From positions 5,111,501 to 5,175,500 of the forward strand of contig NZ_CP029078.1 in the NCBI RefSeq assembly GCF_005222485.1: a stretch of 64,000 bases of DNA. The letters are read 5' to 3'. The position numbers and the translations under genes are program-made. A model generated the notes under the pieces. The model was not told the DNA's origin. It did no database searches and was given only the letters and a program-made list of their open reading frames with translations. Origin of the DNA: Streptomyces griseoviridis. GTDB taxonomy: Bacteria; Actinomycetota; Actinomycetes; Streptomycetales; Streptomycetaceae. Below, in pieces: positions 34,759 to 43,029 of this stretch. Position 1 is the first letter of the stretch. Each line of letters opens with the position of its first letter.

Positions 34759-35664
34759 ATGCCCGTCACCCTCGCCCGCATGCCCGCCCTCGCGCCTCTC
34801 CTCGCCCGTGGCGCCCTGCTGTCTCCGCTCAAGCGCCCACGGTCCGACGCCGGTTACCCGAACGACTGGCTCGTCGTGCCCGAACTCCAACTCGACCTGG
34901 CCAAGTTGGCCGCCTACGAACGCGTCTGTGGCTTCGCCACCGGTGACGACGCCCTGCCCCTCACCTATCCGCACGTGCTCGGCTTCCCGTTGGCGATGCG
35001 GCTGATGAGCGGCCGGGCCTTCCCGCTGCCGCTGCTCGGGCTGGTCCACACGGGGATCGACATCACCCGCCACCGGCCGCAGCCCGCCACCGCCGGCCAC
35101 GAACTCGCCGTCCGCGTCGACGGGTTGCGGCCGCACCGGCGCGGCACCGAGGCGGCGGTGGTCACCGAGCTGAGGACGGCGGGGGAGGTGGTGTGGGAGT
35201 CGCGGAGCACCTATCTGGCCCGGCACGCCACCGGCTCCGAGGCCCTGGGCAGCCGAGCGGACGCGGGGACGGGCACCACGGGTGACGGCCGCTCCGCCGA
35301 CCGCGAGCCGCTGCCCGCCCGCGCCGACTGGCAGTTGGGCAAGGACATCGGACGGCGCTACGGGGCGGCCTCGGGCGACCGCAACCCCATCCATCTGCAC
35401 CCGCTCACCGCCCGCCTGTTCGGCTTCCCGCGCGCCATCGCGCACGGCATGTGGACGGTCGCCCGCTGCCTCGCCGCGCACGGCACTCCCGAAGCGGTGC
35501 GGATGCGCGCCGAGTTCAGGGCGCCGGTCCTGCTGCCGGGGACGGTGACCTACGCGGCGGACGCCGACGGACGCTTCGAACTGCGCGCAGGCGACCGCGT
35601 TCACGTCGTCGGCGAGCTCTCCGCACTGGTCCCGCCGGGCAAGGTCCCGCCCGTCCCGTCGTGA
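34759..35664 (+). CDS. MaoC-type (R)-specific enoyl-CoA hydratase
   Basis: A 301-residue double hot-dog protein. The C-terminal half holds the hydratase-2 motif YGAASGDRNPIHLHPLTARLFGFPRAIAHGMW with catalytic Asp and His; the N-terminal half is a second, degenerate hot-dog. In mycobacteria the equivalent protein (HtdX/HtdY type) is encoded beside fabG4, and would hydrate the enoyl-CoA before FabG4 oxidises the hydroxyacyl product or vice versa. A Gly/Ala/Thr-rich loop joins the halves (about 155-185). ATG 34759 is preceded by AGGAG at 4 bases. Its 3' end overlaps the convergent TetR gene by 64 bases. Confidence 0.9.
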   Translation: MPVTLARMPALAPLLARGALLSPLKRPRSDAGYPNDWLVVPELQLDLAKLAAYERVCGFATGDDALPLTYPHVLGFPLAMRLMSGRAFPLPLLGLVHTGIDITRHRPQPATAGHELAVRVDGLRPHRRGTEAAVVTELRTAGEVVWESRSTYLARHATGSEALGSRADAGTGTTGDGRSADREPLPARADWQLGKDIGRRYGAASGDRNPIHLHPLTARLFGFPRAIAHGMWTVARCLAAHGTPEAVRMRAEFRAPVLLPGTVTYAADADGRFELRAGDRVHVVGELSALVPPGKVPPVPS

Positions 35665-36308
35665 TCCGGCTCGGGCGGTGACCAGGGGCGGCCGTCCATC
35701 AGGTCGCCGAGGCCCGCCCACGCGAAGTTCATGAGGGTGGCCGCCGCCTGCCTGGCCGTGATCCCGGGGGTGGCGTTCGCCCACGCGGCGAGCGACTCGG
35801 CCGCCCCCACCAGGGCCTCCGCGAGCCCGGCGACCTCACGCTCGGGAAGGTGCGGGTCCCGGTGTGCCTCCCGGGCCGCGTCCACGATCAACTGCGTCAC
35901 GAAGACGACGATCTCCTCGCGCATCGCCGTGACCACCGCAGCGAACGGCTCACCGTGCGTCCGCGCCTGGAGGTGCAGCACCGCCCAGCCGTCCGGGTTG
36001 CGGGAGGTGTGCGTGAAGAACGCCCCGAGCCCTTCCCACAGTTGGCGGTCGGCGGGCAGCTCCCGCCGCACCCCGGCCCGCACCGCTTCGACCAGCGCCT
36101 CGGCCTCCCGCCGGATGCACGCGGTGAAGAGGTGTTCCTTCGAGGTCAGGTACAGGTACACCAACGGCTTGGAGACGCCCGCGAGTTCGGCTATCTCGTC
36201 CATCGACGCGGCCATGTAGCCGCGTTGACCGAAGGTCCGCACGGCGGCGTCCAGCATCTGCTGCTCACGGACCGCCCGCGGCATCCGTTTGGTCTTCACG
36301 GCACCCAT
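35601..36308 (-). CDS. TetR family transcriptional regulator
   Basis: A 235-residue repressor-type regulator with an N-terminal helix-turn-helix: MLDAAVRTFGQRGYMAASMDEIAELAGVSKPLVYLYLTSKEHLFTACIRREAEAL. The remaining all-helical domain would bind a ligand, by context probably an acyl-CoA. I chose ATG 36308, which leaves ten residues before the first helix. The last 20 residues are flexible and its end overlaps maoC by 64 bases, tail to tail. The two TTAC/GTAA palindromes between thiolase and fabG4 are its likely operators. Confidence 0.9.
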   Translation of the reverse strand: MGAVKTKRMPRAVREQQMLDAAVRTFGQRGYMAASMDEIAELAGVSKPLVYLYLTSKEHLFTACIRREAEALVEAVRAGVRRELPADRQLWEGLGAFFTHTSRNPDGWAVLHLQARTHGEPFAAVVTAMREEIVVFVTQLIVDAAREAHRDPHLPEREVAGLAEALVGAAESLAAWANATPGITARQAAATLMNFAWAGLGDLMDGRPWSPPEPDHDGTGGTLPGGTSAESSPTT

Positions 36309-36429
36309 GAGGGCAAGGGTAGTTGGGCCACCCGGCCAACCGGCCGGACCGACTACGGCCCACCGCGACCGCGCCCGGCTCGGCCGGGAGCCTGCCGGAC
36401 CGCGCCGGGCATACCGGCACACGGCCGGG

Positions 36430-36515
36430 CCCCACGGGCGGGGGCCCGCCGCCGTCAGGACGGAGTCTGCCCCGACCCCACGGGCGGGGGCCCGCCGTCA
36501 GGACGCCGTCTGCCC
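36430..36515. repeat. Direct repeat duplicating the 3' end of the DUF4229 gene
   Basis: Two copies of a roughly 40-44-base block (36430-36473 and 36476-36515) both begin CCCCACGGGCGGGGGCCCGC and end GTCTGCCCC. The second copy includes the stop codon and last codons of the DUF4229 gene (minus strand). Each copy contains a GGCGGG/CCCGCC hairpin that could stop transcription. Confidence 0.75.
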
Positions 36516-36821
36516 CTGCGCGGGAGCCGCGTCCTGGTGCGCGCGCACCGAGTCGTCCACGTCGTCCTCCTGGCTGCGGTTGGCGTCCAGGTTGGCCTTG
36601 GCGCGGTCCACCCGCTCGACGATCTTCACCGAGGCGCGGTCGCGCTCCTTGCGCAGCACGACGAAGCTGATCGGCGCGGAGAGCACCAGGGCGAGCAGCA
36701 CGACCCACATGCCGTTCGAGGCGCCGAGACCGCGCGGGACGACCTCGGAGTAGACGAGGCCCCAGACGACCACGAGGCAGCCCACGAAGATCCCGAGGCG
36801 CATCAGCGTGTAGCGGAGCAT
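36498..36821 (-). CDS. DUF4229 family small membrane protein
   Basis: A 107-residue protein with two hydrophobic helices (LRYTLMRLGIFVGCLVVVWGL, then NGMWVVLLALVLSAPISFVVL), followed by a charged cytoplasmic tail rich in Arg, Asp and Gln. This is the pattern of the DUF4229 family, found widely in actinobacteria next to menaquinone genes. Function unknown. ATG 36821 begins exactly at the first helix. A terminator between the GNAT gene and this one (36867-36899) implies its own promoter in the 80-base gap. Confidence 0.82.
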   Translation of the reverse strand: MLRYTLMRLGIFVGCLVVVWGLVYSEVVPRGLGASNGMWVVLLALVLSAPISFVVLRKERDRASVKIVERVDRAKANLDANRSQEDDVDDSVRAHQDAAPAQGQTAS

Positions 36822-36866
36822 CTCAATCCACTCTTCCGATTCCAAACAGGGGCAACGTCCAGTGAA

Positions 36867-36899
36867 GCACGCCCCCTCCAGGATCTTGGAGGGGGGTGC
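36867..36899 (-). terminator. Terminator after the GNAT gene
   Basis: GCAC-CCCCCTCCA (36867-36880, one bulged G at 36871) pairs with TGGAGGGGG-GTGC (36887-36899) around a 6-base loop. It starts 6 bases after the GNAT stop and ends the mqnE transcript. Confidence 0.8.
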
Positions 36900-36904
36900 G
36901 CGGC

Positions 36905-37429
36905 TCAGCCCAGCGGCAGCAGCATGACGATGTCGTCGCGGTCGTCGCCCGGCGCCACCCTGATCGCGTCCGGGATCCGGCCGACCTCCTTGTAGCCGCA
37001 CGACGCGTAGAACCGCTCGAGTCCGAGGCCGCCCCGGCAGGTGAGCCTGACCGCCTCGATGCCGTCGATCCCGCGGGCCGCGTCGGCCGCGGCCGCCAGC
37101 AGCTCGCGGCCGTACCCCTTGCCCTGATGGCGCGGGTGCACCATGACGGTGTACAGCCAGAGCCAGTGCCGCATCAGCCGGTGCGTGTTGAGCGTGAGGA
37201 ACGCGGTCGCGACGACCTCGCCTGTCCCGTCCCTGCCGACCAGCAGCCGGGTCCTGCCCTCCGCCATGGCGATCAGGTGTCTGACCAGCTCGGGCCTGAT
37301 GTCGTCGGCGCCGACCGGCGGCACGAAGCCGACCGAGCCGCCCGCGTTGGACACGTCGGCCCAGAGGGTGAGCACCTGGTCCCGGAGGTCGCGGGAGACC
37401 GCCGGGTCCAGTTCGAACGTCAACGCCAC
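36905..37429 (-). CDS. GNAT family N-acetyltransferase
   Basis: A 174-residue acetyl-CoA-dependent transferase. The pyrophosphate-binding motif A is VMVHPRHQGKGYGRELLAAAADAARG (Q/RxxGxG/A: QGKGYG), preceded by the ATAFLTLNTHRLMRHWLWLYTVMV strands and followed by LTCRGGLGLERFYASCGYKEVGR. The substrate is unknown. GTG 37429 lies 4 bases beyond the mqnE stop; an ATG at 37462 would overlap mqnE. The gene is the last of the Lrp-mqnE-GNAT unit and ends at a strong hairpin. Confidence 0.87.
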   Translation of the reverse strand: MALTFELDPAVSRDLRDQVLTLWADVSNAGGSVGFVPPVGADDIRPELVRHLIAMAEGRTRLLVGRDGTGEVVATAFLTLNTHRLMRHWLWLYTVMVHPRHQGKGYGRELLAAAADAARGIDGIEAVRLTCRGGLGLERFYASCGYKEVGRIPDAIRVAPGDDRDDIVMLLPLG

Positions 37430-37433
37430 CGGA

Positions 37434-38597
37434 TCACACCCGCATCGGCTGCGGCGCGTCACGACGGGCCGGGTCGGGGCCCTCGTACTCGCGGATGATC
37501 TCGTAGCGGGTGTTGCGCTCCACCGGGCGGAAACCGGCGTCCCTGATCAGGTCGAGGAGGTCCTCGCGGGTCAGCTTGTTCGGGGTGCCGTAGTTGTCCG
37601 CGTCATGCGTGATCTTGTACTCGACGACCGAGCCGTCCATGTCGTCCGCGCCGTGCTGGAGGGCAAGCTGCGCGGTCTGGACGCCGTGCATCACCCAGAA
37701 GACCTTGACGTGCGGGACGTTGTCGAACAGCAGCCGGGAGACGGCGAACGTCTTCAGCGCCTCGGCGCCGGTCGCCATCTGGGTGCGGGCCTGGAGCCGG
37801 TTGCGGACCTTGCCGTCCTTCATGTCCACGAAGTCGTGCTGGTAGCGCAGCGGGATGAAGACCTGGAAGCCGCCGGTCTCGTCCTGCAGCTCACGCAGCC
37901 GCAGCACGTGGTCCACCCGGTGCCTGGGCTCCTCGATGTGCCCGTACAGCATGGTGCACGGGGTCTTCAGACCCTTCTCGTGCGCCAGCCGGTGGATCCG
38001 CGACCAGTCCTCCCAGTGGGTGCGGTGGTCCACGATGTGCTGGCGGACCTCCCAGTCGAAGATCTCCGCGCCGCCGCCGGTCAGGGATTCGAGACCGGCG
38101 TCGATCAGCTCGTCGAGGATCTCCGAGGCGGAGAGCTTCGAGATCGTCTCGAAGTGGTGGATCTCGGTGGCCGTGAACGCCTTGAGGGAGACGTTCGGCA
38201 GGGCCGCCTTCAGCTCGCGCAGCGACCGCGGGTAGTAGCGCCACGGCAGGTTCGGGTGCAGGCCGTTGACGATGTGCAGCTCGGTGAGGTTCTCGCCCTC
38301 CATCGCGGTGGCGAGCTTCACGGCCTCCTCGATGCGCATCGTGTACGCGTCCTTCTCGCCCGGCTTGCGCTGGAACGAGCAGTAGGCGCAGGACGCCGTG
38401 CACACGTTGGTCATGTTCAGGTGCCGGTTGACGTTGAAGTGGACCACGTCGCCGTTCTTGCGGGTGCGCACCTCGTGCGCGAGCCCGCCGAGCCACGCCA
38501 GGTCGTCGGACTCGTAGAGGGCGATGCCGTCCTCACGGGTCAGCCGTTCACCGGAGCGGACCTTCTCCTCCAGCTCGCGCTTGAGCCCGACGTCCAT
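37434..38597 (-). CDS. mqnE: Aminofutalosine synthase
   Basis: Radical SAM enzyme that joins an adenosyl radical to 3-[(1-carboxyvinyl)oxy]benzoate to give 6-amino-6-deoxyfutalosine in the futalosine route to menaquinone. The 387-residue length fits exactly. The iron-sulfur motif CxxxCxxC is Cys66-Cys70-Cys73 (NVCTASCAYCSF), followed by HIVNGLHPNLPWRYY and SLTGGGAEIFDW, typical of MqnE rather than MqnC. ATG 38597 has AAAGGTG upstream. It follows the Lrp gene at 38 bases and uses the product of MqnA, encoded 7 kb away. Confidence 0.96.
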   Translation of the reverse strand: MDVGLKRELEEKVRSGERLTREDGIALYESDDLAWLGGLAHEVRTRKNGDVVHFNVNRHLNMTNVCTASCAYCSFQRKPGEKDAYTMRIEEAVKLATAMEGENLTELHIVNGLHPNLPWRYYPRSLRELKAALPNVSLKAFTATEIHHFETISKLSASEILDELIDAGLESLTGGGAEIFDWEVRQHIVDHRTHWEDWSRIHRLAHEKGLKTPCTMLYGHIEEPRHRVDHVLRLRELQDETGGFQVFIPLRYQHDFVDMKDGKVRNRLQARTQMATGAEALKTFAVSRLLFDNVPHVKVFWVMHGVQTAQLALQHGADDMDGSVVEYKITHDADNYGTPNKLTREDLLDLIRDAGFRPVERNTRYEIIREYEGPDPARRDAPQPMRV

Positions 38598-38635
38598 ACC
38601 AACACCTTTCGACGACAACGCGGCCAACGGTACGC

Positions 38636-39091
38636 CTACACCTCCTCGGGAAGCTCCCCGACCCGGTTCTCCCACTTGGTGGAGAGGACCACCGTGGTGC
38701 GGGTCCGCGAGACGCCCTTCGTCCCGCTCAGCCGCCGGATCGTCCGCTCGAGACCGTCGACGTCGGTGGAGCGCACCTTGAGCATGAACGAGTCGTCGCC
38801 GGCGATGAACCAGCAGTCCTCGATCTCCGGGAGGTCCTTGAGCCGGCGGGCGACGTCCTCGTGGTCGGCCGCGTCCGAGAGCGAGATGCCGATCAGCGCG
38901 ATGACCCCGAGCCCGAGCGAGGCCGAGTCCACGGTGGCCCGGTACCCGGTGATGACCCCGGCCGCCTCCAGCCGGTTGATGCGGTCGGTGACGCTCGGTC
39001 CCGACAGGCCGACGAGACGCCCGAGCTCCGCGTACGAGGCCCGGCCGTTCTCTCTCAGGGCCTGGATGAGCTGCCTGTCCACCGCGTCCAT
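38636..39091 (-). CDS. Lrp/AsnC family transcriptional regulator
   Basis: A 151-residue regulator. The N-terminal helix-turn-helix reads DAVDRQLIQALRENGRASYAELGRLVGLSGPSVTDRINRLEAAGVI, and the C-terminal RAM effector domain (GLGVIALIGISLSDAADHEDVARRLKDLPEIEDCWFIAGDDSFMLKVRSTDVDGLERTIRRL) binds small ligands such as amino acids. It starts with ATG 39091 and is the first gene before mqnE, so it may control menaquinone synthesis or itself. The 120 bases upstream are purine-rich and probably hold its promoter. Confidence 0.93.
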   Translation of the reverse strand: MDAVDRQLIQALRENGRASYAELGRLVGLSGPSVTDRINRLEAAGVITGYRATVDSASLGLGVIALIGISLSDAADHEDVARRLKDLPEIEDCWFIAGDDSFMLKVRSTDVDGLERTIRRLSGTKGVSRTRTTVVLSTKWENRVGELPEEV

Positions 39092-39212
39092 GCGATCGAA
39101 GCCTTCCGCTGGAGATTCCTTGAAACGAAACGACGAGAGGTGCTGCGGGTGTTGCGGGTGGTGCCTGGGGGTGGGAGGGAACCGGGGGGACAGGGGCGCC
39201 GGGCCGCGGCGG

Positions 39213-39905
39213 TCACCGCTCGGCCGCGTCCGCCGACCCGCCGCCCAGCTCCCCCGTCCAGCGCCGGTACAGCCGGTGCCGGATCCCGGCCGCGTCCAGC
39301 ACCCGCCCGGCGACGAAGTCCACCAGGTCCTGGATGTGGGTGGCGCCCGCGTAGAAGGCGGGCGAGGTCGGCACGACGACGGCGCCCAGGTCGTCCAGGG
39401 TCACCAGGTGCCGCAGGGTCTGACCGTTGAGCGGTGTCTCCCGGACCGCGACCACCAGCGGCCTGCGCTCCTTGAGGGTGACGCTCGCCGCCCGCTGGAG
39501 CAGGTCCTTGGAGAGCCCGAGGGCGACCCCCGCGACACACGCCGTGGAGGCCGGCACGACGAGCATCCCCCGCACCGGGTACGACCCCGAGGACGGCCCC
39601 GCGGCCAGGTCGCCCGCGCTCCAGTACCGCACCCGCGCCAGGTCCACGCCGAACGAGTCCGGCTTGCCGTCGGCGCCGCGCGCCAGCCACTGCCCGAGGT
39701 CCTCGCGCCAGTGCGCGTCCCGGAAGGGGAGACCGGTCTCGTCGAGCAGCGTGAGCCGGGACGCCCGGCTGACCACCAGGTCGACCTCCTCACCGGCGTC
39801 CAGCAGCGCACGCAGCACGGCGGCGGCGTATGGGGTGCCGGAGGCCCCGGACACCCCTACGATCCAAGGCGTACGCGGCGCGTTTCCTGGCTTGAGCGGG
39901 TTCAC
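39213..39905 (-). CDS. ubiX: Flavin prenyltransferase UbiX-type (MqnM role)
   Basis: Makes the prenylated FMN cofactor needed by the UbiD-type decarboxylase encoded nearby. A 230-residue flavoprotein with IVGVSGASGTPYAAAVLRAL at the N-terminus (FMN loop), MLVVPASTACVAGVALGLSKDLLQRAASVTLKERRPLVVAVRETPLNGQTLRHLVTL, and AFYAGATHIQDLVDFVAGRVLDAAGI. All are hallmarks of UbiX. GTG 39905 is the first start before the fold. The C-terminal 20 residues (GGGSADAAER) are flexible. It is divergent from the rhomboid gene. Confidence 0.94.
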   Translation of the reverse strand: MNPLKPGNAPRTPWIVGVSGASGTPYAAAVLRALLDAGEEVDLVVSRASRLTLLDETGLPFRDAHWREDLGQWLARGADGKPDSFGVDLARVRYWSAGDLAAGPSSGSYPVRGMLVVPASTACVAGVALGLSKDLLQRAASVTLKERRPLVVAVRETPLNGQTLRHLVTLDDLGAVVVPTSPAFYAGATHIQDLVDFVAGRVLDAAGIRHRLYRRWTGELGGGSADAAER

Positions 39906-39995
39906 ACCCCCGAGCCTATCCGGCGCCGGGCAACGGGAACCGGCCAAGGGGGCCCGGACGTTCCCCAGAGGGGACGAACAGGAGCGGGGGGCTTC

Positions 39996-40604
39996 GTGCG
40001 CGACACCGGACCGGCGTGGTCGAGAGGGGACCGGGCGAAGGCCGCGGCCCGGCTGATGCTGGGCTGGATCGCCCTGCTGTGGCTCCTGGAGATCGCCGAC
40101 ACGCTCAGCGGCCACGCGCTCGACGACTTCGGCATCGTCCCGCGCGTCCCCGGCGAGCTGATCGACATCGTCCCGGCCTCCTTCATCCACTTCGGCTTCG
40201 GGCACCTCGTCGCCAACACAGTGCCGCTCCTGGTCCTCGGCTTCCTCGCGGCGCTCGGCGGGCTCCGCAGGTTCGCCGCGGTGTGCGCGTTCGTGATCGT
40301 CGCGGACGGCCTGGGCGTGTGGCTGATATCCCCGGCAGGCACCAACACGGCGGGCGCGTCGGGCCTGATCTTCGGCCTCTTCGGCTACCTCGTCGTCACC
40401 GGGCTGCTGCTTCGCCGTCCGCTGCCCCTGATCACCGCCGTCCTGATCACGGCGGTGTGGGGCGGCTCCTTCGCCCTCGGCCTCTCCCCGACCCAGGCGG
40501 GCGTCAGCTGGCAGGCCCACCTGCTGGGCCTCGCGGCGGGCGTGACGGCCGCGTTCCTGTTCGGCCCTAAGCCACGCTCAGGCCCCGCACCAGCAGGTCG
40601 ATGA
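39996..40604 (+). CDS. Rhomboid family intramembrane serine protease
   Basis: A 202-residue polytopic membrane protein with six predicted helices. Rhomboid features are present: oxyanion residues His70 and Asn74 (HFGFGHLVANTVPLLVLG), the catalytic Ser122 in TAGASGLIFGLFGYL (GxSG) and the catalytic His175 in WQAHLLGLAAG. It should cleave membrane-bound substrates within the bilayer. GTG 39996 follows the purine-rich GGAGCGGGGGG. Its last 38 bases overlap the 3' end of ubiA on the opposite strand. The two ends are tail to tail. Confidence 0.92.
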   Translation: MRDTGPAWSRGDRAKAAARLMLGWIALLWLLEIADTLSGHALDDFGIVPRVPGELIDIVPASFIHFGFGHLVANTVPLLVLGFLAALGGLRRFAAVCAFVIVADGLGVWLISPAGTNTAGASGLIFGLFGYLVVTGLLLRRPLPLITAVLITAVWGGSFALGLSPTQAGVSWQAHLLGLAAGVTAAFLFGPKPRSGPAPAGR

Positions 40605-41493
40605 GCGCGCACACGAAGAGGCTGATGCCGATGAAGCCGTTGGTGGAGAAGAACGCCCGGTTCAGCCGGGTCAGGTCGTGCGGGCGCACGATCGTGTGCT
40701 CGTAGACGAACGCGCCCGCGACGATCAGCAGGCCGAGCCAGAAGAAGACACCGGCGCCGGTCGCGACGGCGTACCAGACGAACAGCGCCGTCGTGACGGT
40801 GTGGCAGCCGCGGGCGCCCCAGATCGCCGCCGGGATGCCGAAGCGGGCCGGCACCGACCTGACGCCGATCTCACGGTCCGTCTCGACGTCCTGGCAGGCG
40901 TAGATCAGATCGAACCCGCCGATCCAGATGCCGACGGCGAGCCCCAGGATCACCGCGTCCCACGACCAGGTGCCGGTGATCGCGAGCCAGCCGCCGATCG
41001 GCCCCATGGCCTGCGCGAACCCCAGGATGGCCTGCGGGAAGTTCGTGAACCGCTTGCCGTAGGGGTAGACCACCATCGGGATCACCGCGACCGGCGCGAG
41101 CGCCAGGCAGAGCGGGTTGAGCAGCGCCGCGGAGCCCAGGAAGACCACCAGCGCGACCAGCGCGCCCGTCCAGGCGTGCCGCACCGACATCGCGCCGGTC
41201 ACCAGCTCGCGCTGGGCGGTGCGCGGATTGCGGGCGTCGATCTCCCGGTCGATGATCCGGTTGACGGCCATCGCGAACGTGCGCAGCCCCACCATGCAGA
41301 CGGTGACCAGCAGCAGCCGCGTCCAGTGGATGCTGCGGTCCACCTCGTACATCGCGGTGAGCGCGGCGATGTACGCGAAGGGCAGCGCGAAGACGGAGTG
41401 TTCGATCATCACCAGGCGCAGGAACGCCGACACGCCCCCGCGCCGGCGGAGCGGCTCCGTGCCGCCCGTACCGGGGATGGCCTCGCTGCTCAC
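40567..41493 (-). CDS. ubiA: UbiA-type prenyltransferase of menaquinone synthesis (MqnP role)
   Basis: Membrane prenyltransferase expected to attach the polyprenyl chain to the futalosine-pathway naphthoate. A 308-residue protein with about eight helices. The first Mg-diphosphate motif is MAVNRIIDREIDARNPRT (NxxxD) and the second is QDVETDREIGVRSVP (DxxxD). The sequence FALPFAYIAALTAMYEV at the start and YPYGKRFTNFPQAILGFAQAMGPIGGWLA in the middle are characteristic of the MenA/UbiA-like futalosine branch. GTG 41493 overlaps the ubiD stop (GTGA) and has AAGGAG 8 bases upstream. It is co-transcribed with ubiD. Confidence 0.94.
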   Translation of the reverse strand: MSSEAIPGTGGTEPLRRRGGVSAFLRLVMIEHSVFALPFAYIAALTAMYEVDRSIHWTRLLLVTVCMVGLRTFAMAVNRIIDREIDARNPRTAQRELVTGAMSVRHAWTGALVALVVFLGSAALLNPLCLALAPVAVIPMVVYPYGKRFTNFPQAILGFAQAMGPIGGWLAITGTWSWDAVILGLAVGIWIGGFDLIYACQDVETDREIGVRSVPARFGIPAAIWGARGCHTVTTALFVWYAVATGAGVFFWLGLLIVAGAFVYEHTIVRPHDLTRLNRAFFSTNGFIGISLFVCALIDLLVRGLSVA

Positions 41494-42941
41494 AGCCCGT
41501 ACTCCTTCCACCGGCGGTCGACCTTCGCCGCCGTCTCCTGGTCCGAGAGGACCATCTCAGGCCATCCGCCGTCGCGGGTGTAGCCCTCCTCGGGCCATTT
41601 CCGGGTGGCGTCGACGCCGGCCTTGCCGCCCCAGAACTGCTGGTAGGAGGCGTGGTCCAGATGATCGACGGGACCTTCGACGATCGACAGGTCACGGGCG
41701 TAGTCGGTGTTGCCGAGCGCCCGCCACGCGACCTCGTGCAGGTCGTGGACGTCGCAGTCGGAGTCCACGACGACGATCAGCTTGGTGAGGGACATCATGT
41801 GCGCCCCCCAGATCGCGTGCATCACCTTCTGCGCGTGCTTCGGGTACTTCTTGTCGATCGAGACGATCGCGCAGTTGTGGAAGCCGCCCGCCTCGGGCAG
41901 GTGGTAGTCCACGATGTCCGGCACGATGATCTTCAGCAGGGGCAGGAAGAACCGTTCCGTGGCCCGGCCGAGCGGCCCGTCCTCGGTCGGCGGCCGGCCG
42001 ACCACGATCGACTGGAGCAGCGGCCGCTTGCGCATCGTCACGCAGTCGATGGTCAGGGCCGGGAACGGCTCCTGCGGCGTGTAGAACCCGGTGTGGTCGC
42101 CGAACGGCCCCTCGGGCAGCATCTCGCCCGGCTCCAGCCATCCCTCCAGGACGACCTCGGCCTGCGCGGGCACCTGGAGCGGGACGGTCTTGCAGTCGAC
42201 CATCTCGATCCGCCGCCCGGAGACGAACCCGGCGAACAGGTACTCGTCGATGTCGCCGGGCAGCGGCGCGGTGGAGGCGTAGGTGACGGCGGGCGGGCAG
42301 CCGAAGGCGATCGCGACCGGCAGCCGCTCGCCCCGGCGCGCGGCCACCTGGTAGTGGTTGCGGCTGTCCTTGTGGATCTGCCAGTGCATGCCGATGGTGC
42401 GCCGGTCGTGCCGCTGGAGCCGGTAGAGGCCGAGGTTGCGGATGCCCGACTCGGGGTCCTTGGTGTGGGTGAGGCCCAGGTTGAAGAAGGACCCGCCGTC
42501 CTGCGGCCAGGTGAACAGCGCGGGCAGTTGGTCGAGGTCGACGTCGTCGCCGGTCAGGACGGTCTCCTGGACCGGTGCGTCCTTCACCTTCTTCGGCGGG
42601 ACGTGCGCCATCGCGCCGAGCTTCCCGAACGCCTCGCGCACGCCGACGAACCCGTGCGGCAGCTCGGGCCGCAGCAGGCCGCCGATCTTCTCGGAGATGT
42701 CGCCGTAGGACTTCAGGCCGAGGGACTTCAGGAGCCGGCGGTCGGTGCCGAAGACGTTCATCGCGAGGGGCATCGACGAGCCCTTCACGTTCTCGAAGAG
42801 CAGCGCGGGGCCGCCCGCCTTCTGCACCCGGTCGACGATCTCCCCGACCTCCAGATACGGGTCGACCTCGGCCTTGACGCGCTTGAGGTCGCCCTCGCGT
42901 TCCAGGGCCCGCAGCAGGGAGCGAAGATCGTCGTAAGCCAT
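41490..42941 (-). CDS. ubiD: UbiD-type menaquinone biosynthesis decarboxylase (MqnL role)
   Basis: Prenylated-FMN-dependent decarboxylase that removes the carboxylate from the naphthoate intermediate. A 483-residue protein with typical UbiD segments: FENVKGSSMPLAMNVFGT, LGLYRLQRHDRRTIGMHWQIHKDSRNHYQ (cofactor binding), PEGPFGDHTGFYTPQEPFP, which contains part of the Glu-Arg-Glu active site, and VDYHLPEAGGFHNCAIVSI. ATG 42941 opens at AYDDLRSLLRALEREGDL. It overlaps ubiA and, with ubiX next door, gives the complete prenylation/decarboxylation module. Confidence 0.95.
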   Translation of the reverse strand: MAYDDLRSLLRALEREGDLKRVKAEVDPYLEVGEIVDRVQKAGGPALLFENVKGSSMPLAMNVFGTDRRLLKSLGLKSYGDISEKIGGLLRPELPHGFVGVREAFGKLGAMAHVPPKKVKDAPVQETVLTGDDVDLDQLPALFTWPQDGGSFFNLGLTHTKDPESGIRNLGLYRLQRHDRRTIGMHWQIHKDSRNHYQVAARRGERLPVAIAFGCPPAVTYASTAPLPGDIDEYLFAGFVSGRRIEMVDCKTVPLQVPAQAEVVLEGWLEPGEMLPEGPFGDHTGFYTPQEPFPALTIDCVTMRKRPLLQSIVVGRPPTEDGPLGRATERFFLPLLKIIVPDIVDYHLPEAGGFHNCAIVSIDKKYPKHAQKVMHAIWGAHMMSLTKLIVVVDSDCDVHDLHEVAWRALGNTDYARDLSIVEGPVDHLDHASYQQFWGGKAGVDATRKWPEEGYTRDGGWPEMVLSDQETAAKVDRRWKEYGL

Positions 42942-43029
42942 GTGCCCCAGTATCGGCCACCGGCTAACCTGGCCCGGTCACCGGGGCCGACCCGGGCCGT
43001 TGCCGTCCCTCAGGAAAGAGCGCGCGAGC

